Of a DNA stretch of 64,000 nt, positions 55,906-64,000 are shown piece after piece. The stretch's first letter is position 1. Each line of letters opens with the position of its first letter. Origin of the DNA: Platycnemis pennipes (Eukaryota > Arthropoda > Insecta > Odonata > Platycnemididae); the NCBI GenBank assembly GCA_933228895.1, contig OW121846.1, positions 47,076,107 to 47,140,106 of the forward strand. The letters are read 5' to 3'. Position numbers and translations under genes: made by a program. The notes under the pieces are model-generated. The model was not told the origin of the DNA, did no database searches, and saw only the letters and a list, made by a program, of their open reading frames with translations.

Positions 55906-55985
55906 TATTTAATCTCTGATGATGATGTTACAGGCACATTGAAACTGGAAATGGTTGGTATTAAAAATAGTGGAAAACTAGACTA
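55905..55985 (+). ncRNA. Degenerate hammerhead-like motif, Penelope type
   Basis: CTGATGA (55916-55922), an extra T, helix II GATGT (55924-55928) with ACATT (55936-55940; one G-U pair), then GAAAC (55941-55945). After this the helix III and cleavage parts are not clean (TGGAAATGGTTGG). TATTAAAAATAGTGGAAAAC follows, the same tail as at 12213 and 39533. It lies in the presumed intron of the TGF-beta gene, on the opposite strand. Confidence 0.4.
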
Positions 55986-56249
55986 AACTAAAGTACTTTT
56001 CCTATGGGGAACTATAGTACATTATGCAAATTTCCTGTTCAGTACAAATGAGTTTACCTTTTTATTTTGCAAAGTGTAATCTAAACTTAATTTTAGCCAT
56101 AATAATACAAATTGGTTCTTAATGTTAGATGAAACGTTCTCTAACTGAGCCAATATGATGGTAAGATTGGCCGCCGGTATAGGGTCGCAAGCTGGAAAAC
56201 CAGGGAGGTCATGAATAGTAAAAATAAGAGTACTTAGAAATCAACCAAG

Positions 56250-56320
56250 TAGTCTTATTTTTACTATGCCTAAATTCCACCGTGTAATCTTGCCGACCAT
56301 CGATTTTATTAGGACGTGGA
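56250..56320 (+). repeat. Dispersed repeat shared with 23943-24000
   Basis: TTTTTACTATGCCTAAATTC, then CTTGCC and CATCGATTTTATT align with TTTACTATGTCTAAATTCCA, then CTTGCC and AATCGATTTTATT near 23947, with a few differences over about 55 bp. The family is unknown. Confidence 0.6.
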
Positions 56321-56345
56321 TGTTACTATTGCCTTAGACTTGAGA

Positions 56346-56541
56346 TTCACATTAATCGCCATGCGAAAAAATTCATCTGGACCGGGAATCGAACCTTTGG
56401 CTTTCCGGGCCGCTGCGCAGACCACTACGCTACCCGGGATCCCTAATTCGCATGGCAGTTTTACCGAGGTTCAAGGTACTAGATGTTGATGTTGAGCCCT
56501 CGCGGTCCATCAAGAATGGCAACGCAAGGAAATATCCTACA
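56346..56541 (-). mobile_element. Third SINE type with 13-bp target duplication
   Basis: CTTAGACTTGAGA occurs at 56333-56345 and again at 56542-56554, flanking a 196-bp insert. On the minus strand the insert has CCGGGTAGCGTAGTGGTCTG (A box) and AAAGGTTCGATTCCCGG (B box) at tRNA-like spacing. Its tRNA part is embedded between GCATGCGAA and TTCGCATGGC, which are partly complementary. It differs from the main SINE. The 13-bp duplication is the mark of LINE-mediated insertion. Confidence 0.72.
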
Positions 56542-56629
56542 CTTAGACTTGAGAGATTATTTAAGATGGTGAGATATAGCCTTAGTCGTAGCATCTACTG
56601 AAACTCAATCCTACCCTTAGCCAGATGAT

Positions 56630-56935
56630 TAAGGTCACTTTCACCATTAAGAATAGGAGTGAATTGGATAAAGGTAGGTATTCAAGGAGACAAGAATGCT
56701 GGAGAAAAACCTGGCGTCGGTAATAGTCTGCTCTTAGCGAAAGACGCCAATCGAGAGGGTCCATTGTTTAACGTCCAATCCGATGGACGGATTACACGTG
56801 AGGTTCTCACTTCTCCGCGTAGGGACCGATAAAAGCATGAAAAATCTCTTCCAGTTGCAAGATTACTATTTGGGACTCGATCCCCAAAATACTTTATACC
56901 TTTCACAGTAACCGGGTAAGACGATACATCCAAGC
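56630..56935 (-). mobile_element. tRNA-derived SINE, main family
   Basis: The minus strand shows a head with TCGAGTCCC, then GGACCGATTTTATGG-type body variants, ATTGGACGTTAAAC, GGCGTCTTTCGCTAAGAGCA and ACGCCAGGTTTTTCTCCAGC. It is about 75 bp from the third-type SINE. Confidence 0.65.
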
Positions 56936-57194
56936 AATCTAAATTTAAAGGAGTGGGAAAAAATCATAATCAATGGAGAAAAAAATACGATAATATATAT
57001 ATTTGATGCACAAAAAGTCTTAGTGCCCATTTATCTACTGTAAATATGCAGTTATTGCATATTGATTCAGTGTCTTCCGACATTGAAAGTTATTGCTACA
57101 CACCGATGAATTCTTATTTTCGCCCTGATTAAACATGTTCATTTTTAAATCCATAACTCCCTCACTCACTCCGTGATTCAACCGAAGGTTGGTT

Positions 57195-57320
57195 TTGATA
57201 GGTGAGAGTAGAGCTCACCCCGTGCTAAGCCAATGGCGTTTGAAATTCACACATTCAGGGTAGGGGGGCCAGTTCCTTTCCCTGGGCCACCTGCGATTTC
57301 CTACGAAATTCTGACACTTA
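57195..57320 (+). mobile_element. Second SINE-like family, 3' part
   Basis: GTGAGAGTAGAGCTCACCCC, then AAATTCACACATTCAGGG, CCAGTTCCTTTCCCTGG and GCGATTTCCTACGAAATTCT run collinear with 21990-22120. The head is missing. Confidence 0.45.
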
Positions 57321-57449
57321 TATAATCGCGAGTATTTTAGATGGGTGAACCCAGAAAGGCTCTTAGTACCATAAACTTTAAATAATATATAACATCCAGA
57401 AAGACGTAAGCGTCCCTCATTTGCTGTATCAGAAATCACGCTAATTGCT

Positions 57450-59420
57450 AAGAATATCCGAGAAACATTCCATATCGAGAATAATATTCGCTATTCGCCA
57501 AACAGCATGCGAATAGGTCTACTACATTTAATTGGTAATGCCACCAATGGAAATTAATGAAAAACCAGCCTGGCAGATGTTCTTCAGCGATTGCAAATTT
57601 AGAGGTTCCCGTATATAGCGCGTCCTCCTCACTTGCGTTGCAGTCGGGGGAGGGGCCAGCACTATATTCAAAGTCTGTGTTTATCGTTTACCATTGCCTA
57701 CACGGTGTTTAAGTACTTTTTTAAAGAGTACTAAGTTACATAAGCAATGCAGAGCACATATCCGCTCTGATTATCCAAAATTACTAATAAGCATCCAAGA
57801 AGAGCGCGATTGAACTTACATGCCGCAAATTTAAGAAATCCCATAAATTGCTATTGGGCATTCACCTCAGAAAATTAAACGATAAAACATGTTGGTGAGC
57901 GTGCTAATCGGTTCAAATATTTACTTATTTTTCCATTAACTATTCCCACTGAGACTTAAACAAGGGAGCAAAAACATTCAAGGCTGGAATCATTCTGTCC
58001 GGGTAATCATATCATCATTAACTGAAGCCTCCCTTAGTGGTTCAAACGTTAAAGTCATTGGAAAATTAAGGATAAAGCCATTTCGTCATAAATTTGAGTG
58101 GAAAGGAAAATGAGAACTCTTGAACTTCCCACCTGGTGCCGTGACTGTGAAAATAGGGCTAACATTCTGTTCACTATACGTTACATTGATTTCTTAGTAA
58201 TACAGTAGCATACGTATATGTTAACATGGAAAGGGTATTGTTTCTTTCCCTATCCCTACGAGGAAAAAGCAAGGGAATGTTTCTTTCGTCCCATTCCGAG
58301 TCATGATATGGCTTTTGTGCAAATATTAAAACAGGAGAAAAAGAAATTATTTCTCCACTTCAATTGCATAGTCTAAATTGTAATTACGGACCCACACGAG
58401 GAATATACATGTTGTCATCAGGGTAAAAGATTTCCTTCATTGGTGTTTAACACTTTCATTTTTAGTGACGAACGAAACAGTAAGAAAACAACAAAATTTT
58501 ATCACATACAGTGATTACATCCACACGTAGGTGCCTTATCAGTTAAATACTGACGCATAGTAGCATTTGTAACGAACATTAAAAAACGGCATTTCAGAAC
58601 TATTCAAAACACAATTCAGAGGGCAATGAGATATTCATCATTGATTGCTACACTTTCTAATTGCTCGTTTCTATCAGATAGATAATTCTTTTCTGTGATA
58701 TAACGTGACATAACTTATGCTCTACGCACATTGTTTCATGAACACAAAAGTTCATGAAAATCATTGAATTAAAAATTCACCTGAATCGGACGAAATTAAA
58801 TAACTGAATCTAAAAAAAAGGTGCAATAGTAAAATTTTTCCACACAATTTCAGGGAATAAAAGGAAAATGGCAGATACAATAGTCAAAGAAGTTCTTAGT
58901 TCAAGACAAGGGTGGAGGTGAAGTTTAATGGATTACCTAAACAGTCTAATTTGAGTCATGAAACAGAAACGGCTGAACAGAGAATGAAAATGACAAAATT
59001 GTTAAAACATACATTTACCTGGTAAAATCTACTATTTCCAAAAGGAAAGAAAAGAAGACTGCTCTCATCCCATACCACAGAGAAACGATTGCTCATAACG
59101 TAATCAATGGCATTATGATTCTGATGATACGGCCCATTTATAGGAGATCAACTCACATTTCTGAGATGATTCCTCTTAGTTTTAAAGCAACAATCCCTAT
59201 TCTAGCCACTAGCAGCCTCTCCATGCATATATTACGTCCATACACTAACCTTTAGTTTATTCACGCCCATTACGTAATTGTAAGCGTAGTTAAGCATAAC
59301 ACTAGAATGTAGCTTCGGTTATATCACCCACTTTGTCCTTTTTGCTCATAAGTACACCAAATCAATTGTAAATCACTATGGAATCAATCGTTGACAAGCA
59401 CACTTCGCGGAGCAATTTCA
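57450..59420. other. Long interval without a recognised gene
   Basis: AT-rich, probably intronic or intergenic. No gene or repeat is supported over 2 kb. Confidence 0.4.
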
Positions 59421-59422
59421 TT

Positions 59423-59555
59423 ATGAAATTTGAAATGCTCTATATTTATGCACACTTTTTGTTTTTTTAACCTATACCGGTTTCAATTTCTCCTTGAAAC
59501 CGGTAGAAGTTAATGAAAACAAAGTGTGGGATACTGCAAGTCTTTCAAATTTCAT
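59423..59555. repeat. Inverted repeat with Penelope-type arm ends
   Basis: An outer 13-bp match (ATGAAATTTGAAA at 59423-59435 against 59543-59555) and an inner 12-bp match (TACCGGTTTCAA at 59475-59486 against 59494-59505) are perfect. The middle, around CACACTTTTTGTTTT, pairs imperfectly with AAAACAAAGTGTG. The loop is 7 bases. The right arm reads TTGAAACCGGTAGAAGTTAA, then AAAACAAAGTGTGG, which matches the GAAACCGGTAGTT plus TGTGGAA tail of the hammerhead-like copies. The palindrome may have formed by inverted duplication of such a 3' end. Confidence 0.7.
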
Positions 59556-59794
59556 GTAGTATCACTAATTTGAAGCTACTAACAAAATCAAGCAGTGGAT
59601 GCGTTCAACCAACCTTAGGAATGATGAAGGTACATAAAATCAGATGGATTCTAATGATCATTCCCATATGTGCTCATTTCCGTTGATTTTCTATGCTCTA
59701 TCAAGATTGTCCACGGCTAGAAATGTCCGGAGTGAAAGCAGCGAACGCGATACATCACCATCAAACTGTTCCTCGATGTTGAATCCAAACTCAC

Positions 59795-59867
59795 TCTCGT
59801 AATGACCACAGACTTGTTTATGCGTTAGCATCCAAAGCTTCACCCGACTCTCCACTCCCCACGGCAT
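59795..59867 (-). CDS. Speculative first coding exon of the TGF-beta ligand
   Basis: In the GC-rich island the minus strand has ACCATGCCG (ATG at 59867-59865), an open frame of 24 codons plus one base, and GAGA|GTGAGT as donor (GT at 59794-59793). The phase (one base left over) fits the acceptor at 55630. Against it, the encoded start (MPWGVESRVKLW) is not a clear signal peptide, and one exon in three would fit by chance. Confidence 0.15.
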
Positions 59868-60300
59868 GGTTTCGCTTCACGCGACCGGTGTTAGCCCCGC
59901 CAATCCCCCGCCGCCGATCCCGTGAATACGACGGCGGCGTCTTGTGAAGCCTCGTCGGCCTGAGGCCAAAGTGCACTTGAACCAGTTGGCCTCCAGGGGA
60001 CCACGCGGGATGCATTTTATGGTCCCGAGGCGGCGGCGGTGGTCCATTTATCGCCCGCCCCCGCCCCCCTCCCCCCGTTTCCCCTCCCCCACGAAGGGGT
60101 CAAATATCAAAGTCGCTCCCGGGGCCCATGTCACCGAGCCACTTGAGGAGCCGCTCGCACTTAAGTATGCAAGCTCTCGGCTTGTCGATACGGCCACACA
60201 TCCTCCCTCCGATCCCCCCACCTCAACCGAGTGGAGATCGAACTCGCGGCAGCCCCGCGGGCAAGACTCGCATCGGATGACGGGGAGTTTTCCCATGCGT
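59840..60300 (-). promoter_or_regulatory. CpG-rich island, possible TGF-beta gene promoter
   Basis: CpG-rich sequence (CGCCGCCGATCCCG, GAGGCGGCGGCGGTGG and others) stands out from AT-rich flanks. It lies 4.2 kb upstream of the TGF-beta exon in its transcription direction. Open frames on both strands (59944-60303 plus, 60048-60296 minus) reflect the GC content. Position makes it the nearest candidate promoter, but no transcript evidence exists here. Confidence 0.35.
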
Positions 60301-60409
60301 TGAGCCTCACTCTACATTTGCAACGTTTGAAAACATATGGTGATGTGATGCGTCGCCGGTCCTGATCTTAACTGATTTTATCACGTCTGTACCCTCGCTT
60401 TAAGGCGCT

Positions 60410-60675
60410 TAAGGCCGGGAAGAAAGGTATGTACATGGGTATGAATAGAAGGGCAAGGAGGAAGGGTGCAGAGAAATCCTGCGTCGGCATTAGCAAGCTC
60501 TTAACGGAAGGCGCCAAAGGGACCGCGGCTTAATGTCCCAACCAGCAGACAGAGCACTGAACCCGAATACTTTCCACAAGTAGTACCAACGAAAAATATC
60601 TTCCACTGTCAGGATTCGAATCCACGCCCTCAGGGTGAGATATCAGTACTCTAACTTTATACAAATCCGGCTCAC
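60410..60675 (-). mobile_element. tRNA-derived SINE, main family
   Basis: The minus strand shows GATTCGAATCCTGACAGTGG, GTTCAGTGCTCTGTC, GGGACATTAAGCC, GGCGCCTTCCGTTAAGAGCT and GCCGACGCAGGATTTCTCTG. It is close to the plus copy at 60845, forming an inverted pair 170 bp apart. Confidence 0.72.
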
Positions 60676-60844
60676 ACACATCCAAGAGGTGAAATGCAAG
60701 ATATTAAGCTGATGCAAGTTTATGTACCTGCAATGCAGTTGCATTGCGGTCTAAACAATGGAAATTTGGTGAAAGGTATATAATGAGGGTCAAGAAGCAT
60801 TAAAAGCTGAAAATAAAACATCATGAGAAACGTATGGCAATCCG

Positions 60845-61140
60845 GTTACATATGGGATCAGGTCGGTGTTGTGGCAAGAGTGTTGACCTCACATCCCGAG
60901 GGACCAGATTTGAACCAAAGTAGTGGAAGGAATTTTTCATCTGTATTACTCCTCCTAAATGAATTCTGTGTGAAGAGCAATTCGGGTGCATTACTCTGTC
61001 CTCTGGGTGGTACGTTAAACCGCAAGTCATTGGCGCCATTCGATGAAAGAGGCGAATGCCGACGACGGGTACGACTCCACCCATCCTCTGTTCCTTTAAA
61101 CATTCATTCCCCGTTTCAATCACAGTTCCTAAATAGCGCA
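60845..61140 (+). mobile_element. tRNA-derived SINE, main family (plus copy)
   Basis: GGTCGGTGTTGTGGCAAGAG and CACATCCCGAG give the head, then AGATTTGAACC as decayed B box, GTGCATTACTCTGTCCTCTG, GGTACGTTAAACC and TTGGCGCCATTCGATGAAAG. The frame at 60823-61212 is a product of this copy. Confidence 0.65.
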
Positions 61141-61199
61141 AACAACCTTAGAAGTCGGTCGCCTACCCCTCTGATTTTTTTTCAAGAATTGAAGGAAGT

Positions 61200-61275
61200 A
61201 CAGAAAACTTAGTACAAACATTAGCCTATTATTAACGAAAGGCCTCAAGGAGACCACGTTGTAACACTAGAAGGT
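61200..61275 (-). mobile_element. SINE fragment, main family
   Basis: ACATTAGCCTATTATTAACG, then AAAGGCCTCAAGGAGACCAC matches the GGCGCC-proximal part of the SINE on minus. The rest is missing. Confidence 0.45.
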
Positions 61276-61307
61276 CAAGAGTTGGTTGCCTACTGAAAAG
61301 GCTGGCG

Positions 61308-61325
61308 AGCGGTCAATTGACCGCT
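61308..61325. repeat. Perfect 18-bp palindrome
   Basis: AGCGGTCAATTGACCGCT is fully self-complementary. It lies between the SINE fragment and the piggyBac-like remnant, and its role is unknown. Confidence 0.8.
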
Positions 61326-61483
61326 TGGCGTTTTTTAGGGGTTTGTCTTGATCTCTACTCATTTAGGTGTCTCTTATTAATATTTTGGAATAGTATGTAT
61401 TTTTCACGCTTCACTTTCACCCTACTTTGTTTTACAAAGTGATTATGGTCTTAATTATGACGGGTTTTCCGTTTTTCAAGGTA

Positions 61484-61531
61484 GTAAATGACAAAGATGA
61501 TAACACCTTAGTTAATATCTTTGTCATTTAC
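61484..61531. repeat. Hairpin with a 15-bp perfect stem
   Basis: GTAAATGACAAAGAT at 61484-61498 is the exact reverse complement of 61517-61531, with an 18-base loop. It is neither followed by a T-run nor placed at a gene end, so terminator function is not claimed. Confidence 0.8.
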
Positions 61532-61619
61532 CAATTTAATCTTAAGAAAAACTTCATTGCAGTAAAGGTACGTAAAAATGGTTTACTAAACACATTGGTA
61601 TTAAGCAATGTGAAACCCA

Positions 61620-62080
61620 GTGTTTTATCTTAAAAAATCATAGTGTATGAGGAAAGAATAATTTGCTGACAAAACCCTTTATGGTGAAAATGGGTTGTTC
61701 TGGAGAAGAAGTCATATTTGCGGGTTAGTGCAAAAATCGCCTCCTACGGTAAATATTACGGTATCTCTTTTATTCCAACGTTTTTTTTGTTAGGATAAAA
61801 TAATTGAAATGAAATCTCTAACTAATCTTTTTTTTCGGAGAGAAAACGAAAAAGGATCGTGTACAGAACAGGCATTTCCTTCTTTATCTCCTTGCCAGCG
61901 ATAAATTTCCTTTTTCGGTTTGCTAACATATTTTTTTTACCACAAACCAGACCAAAAAGACATAATTATGACGTAACGTTGACGGCATAAAGAAAACTGA
62001 ATCGCTAAATTGACACAAATAGTAAATTAATATGTGTTACCAAAAAAGGATTAAAATCTGAAGTTTTGTAATAATATTTT
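61620..62080. other. Probable flank or 3' UTR of the piggyBac-like remnant
   Basis: AT-rich sequence without supported genes. It lies directly downstream (minus sense) of the transposase stop and may contain the element's end, which I could not locate. Confidence 0.35.
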
Positions 62081-62084
62081 ACTC

Positions 62085-63210
62085 TTAGGTTTCTTCACAT
62101 TTTTTGCAAACCCTCATTTCACCTTGACATTTACAACAAACATTTTTGGCATTTTTGACATGATTTCCTTGGATTGTTTTGTTTACAAAGTCCGATTTGG
62201 CATGTTTGCGACCAAGTACTTGAGAAGGAACGACTTCTGCGACATGCTGCGTAATTCTACTGTCCTCATATGGTTTTGATATTTCTTGCACAACTTTCCA
62301 AATGAACGATTTACCAGAGATTTTTGGTGAAAGACTAATTTGTACAAGGATTAGGCATTGATAAGAGTTAGATCTAGAAGATTATAGAAAACATGCATAG
62401 GCCATCGCCGTGTGATAGCTCGCACACTGTATTTACAAGTCATTTGGTCAATAGGATCGGCTCTACATTCGTTATTATTGTAATAAATTACAGTCTCCGG
62501 TATCTTTTTTTTTGTCTCTGCGCCTATTTGTGCACCGGGGTACATAATACCAAGTACAAGGAAATTTTGTTTTATTTCGCTTGAATGCCTGTCAGGGTGA
62601 TATCTTCGTTCTTAGAGATAACAGCGCTAAAACAGCATTTTTAGGTTTTTTCAAAGAAGACGGTACACTCCTCCTATTTCGATTTCGCGTCCCTACAAGG
62701 GTAGTTTTGCTCTTCCTGAGATCATCGCGTTTCTGCCCTTGTTTAGGAAAGGCTCTACAACACATTGATAATATTTTCGCCAACGCCCTCTGTGCTTGCC
62801 ATCCCTTCGTTCTCGCCTAGGTAGGGAATAGCATTGACCATGTATCTGATTTTTGCGTCGGTAACAGTCGAAAATGTAATACCAAGCTTGTCCGGTTATT
62901 TCGCCATATATTGTAAAAAGGGGCACCTGCATTTCGTTGGATACAGCTGCTCATCGACGGCAATGCTTTGAGGTTTGTAGCATGCTAAACAATTGTCAAC
63001 AAACTTATTCAAAATTTATCAGTTTGTTTACGTTGGCCACATTTGTCTTTGTCATCTAAGAGTGAAAATCTGAACATATCGTTGAATCGATCTCATTGTC
63101 ATCAAAGAAAATGGTTGTTCCTATTCTTTGTGCCACAAATCATTTACACTGGTTGATTGAGATACAAAATCCCACGTGCATATAGGATAGAAAGGAACGC
63201 ATAGGAAATT
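62085..63210 (-). pseudogene. piggyBac-like transposase, decayed
   Basis: The remnant of a cut-and-paste transposase reads on the minus strand from about 63200 to 62085 in broken frames. Recognisable words in order: FVDNCLACYKPQSIAVDEQL (a catalytic Asp in the DEQL motif); CRCPFLQYM, then KPDKLGI; the TTLVGTRNRNRRSVPSSLKK segment before a short spacer; DPIDQMTCKYSVRAITRRWP, then YNLLDLTLIN; and a C-terminal Cys-rich tail with CCKCQGEMRVCKKCE. This order is that of piggyBac transposases. Frameshifts and stops in the DEQL region make it inactive. No terminal repeats were identified. It could be related to the TIR element at 46260, but the distance and decay prevent a link. Confidence 0.75.
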
Positions 63211-63214
63211 GAAT

Positions 63215-64000
63215 AAAAGACGCGCTTGTAAAAATCTTTTTGTAAGTGCTGCTTAGCGTAGACAGTGGATCCCCATGATTTTTTTGATAGCATTACGTAT
63301 CGTGTGGGGTCTCTTTGAAACAGTCAAGTCTACTCAAGTGTATCCGGCCTGCATTGTGAGATACGGAAAACTTGATAGATGTTGAATGTGATATCAGTGC
63401 GCAGAGATATTCACATTCTATCTGGTCTATTTTAGTGTTTATAGTACGAAACGAGATAAAAATATTCACGTTCCTATTACCTAAGCGGTACATTACAAGC
63501 ATTATATTCCAATTTTAAGGAGAGAATTAGAAATTTTAATGCTTAAGCAGAGGATTTAACATGAACAAATGCACTTGATTCGATATGCGGAAGCCAATTC
63601 TCACTTAGGTGATTACTTTCTATTCTCTTTCTATTACTTACACTCTGAGGTAAAATTGAACGGATACCGAAATTTAAAAAAAATCGGGCTGCAATCAGAA
63701 GTCATATGAATTTACTTATTTAAACAAAAACATCCAACAAAACTTGCTCTTATTAAACTATTTCTACTAACGAAGTAAATGTAATTGTTACACTCTTCAT
63801 AAATCCTCTGCCTCAAGCTTCAATGTTGCGATGTTGAATGATCTTTCGTGTTGAACTTAAGAGTCGGACTATATTTTGAGGATAGAGTTAAAGGAACTGC
63901 GGCTAAGACGTGTGATATTGACACATCAGTGAATGGGAAAACTTCCTTTTTACGTGCTGCCTAATTTTTTCTCTGCGAGAACCGGATTCCAAAAATAAAT
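63215..64000. other. No gene recognised at the right end
   Basis: A 69-codon minus frame at 63293-63502 may be the N-terminal part of the piggyBac-like remnant but carries no recognisable motif. The last 500 bases are AT-rich with nothing supported. Confidence 0.35.

Noticed and set aside
56380..56450. Possible genuine tRNA gene on the minus strand
   Set aside because: A and B boxes are good, but the acceptor and T stems do not close, and the block sits inside a 196-bp insertion with a target duplication. It is therefore a SINE head.
59944..60303. 119-codon plus frame in the GC-rich island
   Set aside because: Proline- and arginine-rich shadow of a CpG-rich region, with no domain and opposite to the direction suggested by the TGF-beta exon.
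1..64000. CRISPR arrays, bacterial operons, phage or rRNA genes
   Set aside because: No regularly spaced short repeats, no closely packed same-strand gene sets and no rRNA-like sequence were seen. Everything fits a eukaryotic genome.

Overview
This window reads as intergenic and intronic DNA of an arthropod nuclear genome. The composition is AT-rich and there are no operons. Many decayed mobile elements of eukaryotic type are present, along with splice-site-like signals, a few CpG-rich islands and one clear metazoan growth-factor exon. I cannot name the species. An insect or another arthropod fits the TGF-beta ligand, which looks most like Maverick, and the mix of CR1/L2-like LINEs, tRNA-derived SINEs, Penelope-like and piggyBac-like remnants.

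Host-gene content is sparse. A TGF-beta family exon (54797-55629, minus) carries part of the prodomain, a furin site and the whole nine-cysteine mature domain. Its upstream exons should lie at higher coordinates, and a GC-rich island at 59840-60300 is one possible promoter area. A small two-exon plus-strand gene (29508-30014) is supported by a GTAAGT donor and an AG acceptor that keep the frame. Three further GC-rich islands (3866-4140, 22880-23560, 48090-48540) resemble promoter or first-exon regions. A few unassigned ORFs on the minus strand (13296-13701, 27244-27729, 52899-53126) are listed with low confidence.

The rest is mostly mobile DNA. The centrepiece is a nearly full-length, apparently intact CR1/L2-like LINE on the minus strand (about 21010 down to 15389). 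ORF1 has a coiled coil and an SGNH-esterase-like domain. ORF2 has an APE endonuclease and a reverse transcriptase with all main catalytic residues visible. The tail is a TGTAGA repeat, and two 235-bp tandem units lie in the 5' UTR. ORF2 has no ATG before residue 308 and overlaps the end of ORF1 in the +1 frame. About two dozen 5'-truncated or decayed relatives are scattered on both strands, several as head-to-head pairs between 33.6 and 38 kb.

Other elements are a main tRNA-derived SINE family (about 14 copies), a second SINE-like family, and a single third-type SINE with a 13-bp target duplication. There are two RTE-like LINE remnants, a Penelope-like GIY-YIG fragment, and a set of hammerhead-ribozyme-like motifs, of which 51519-51558 is the best. 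A 1.29-kb non-autonomous TIR element has a TTAG duplication whose empty site survives nearby. A decayed piggyBac-like transposase lies near the right end.

The most notable observations are the hammerhead-like family with a shared extra U, the ATG-less LINE ORF2, the promoter-like tandem repeats of that LINE, the TIR element with its paralogous empty site, and a 50-nt A-tailed insertion flanked by a 13-bp duplication.
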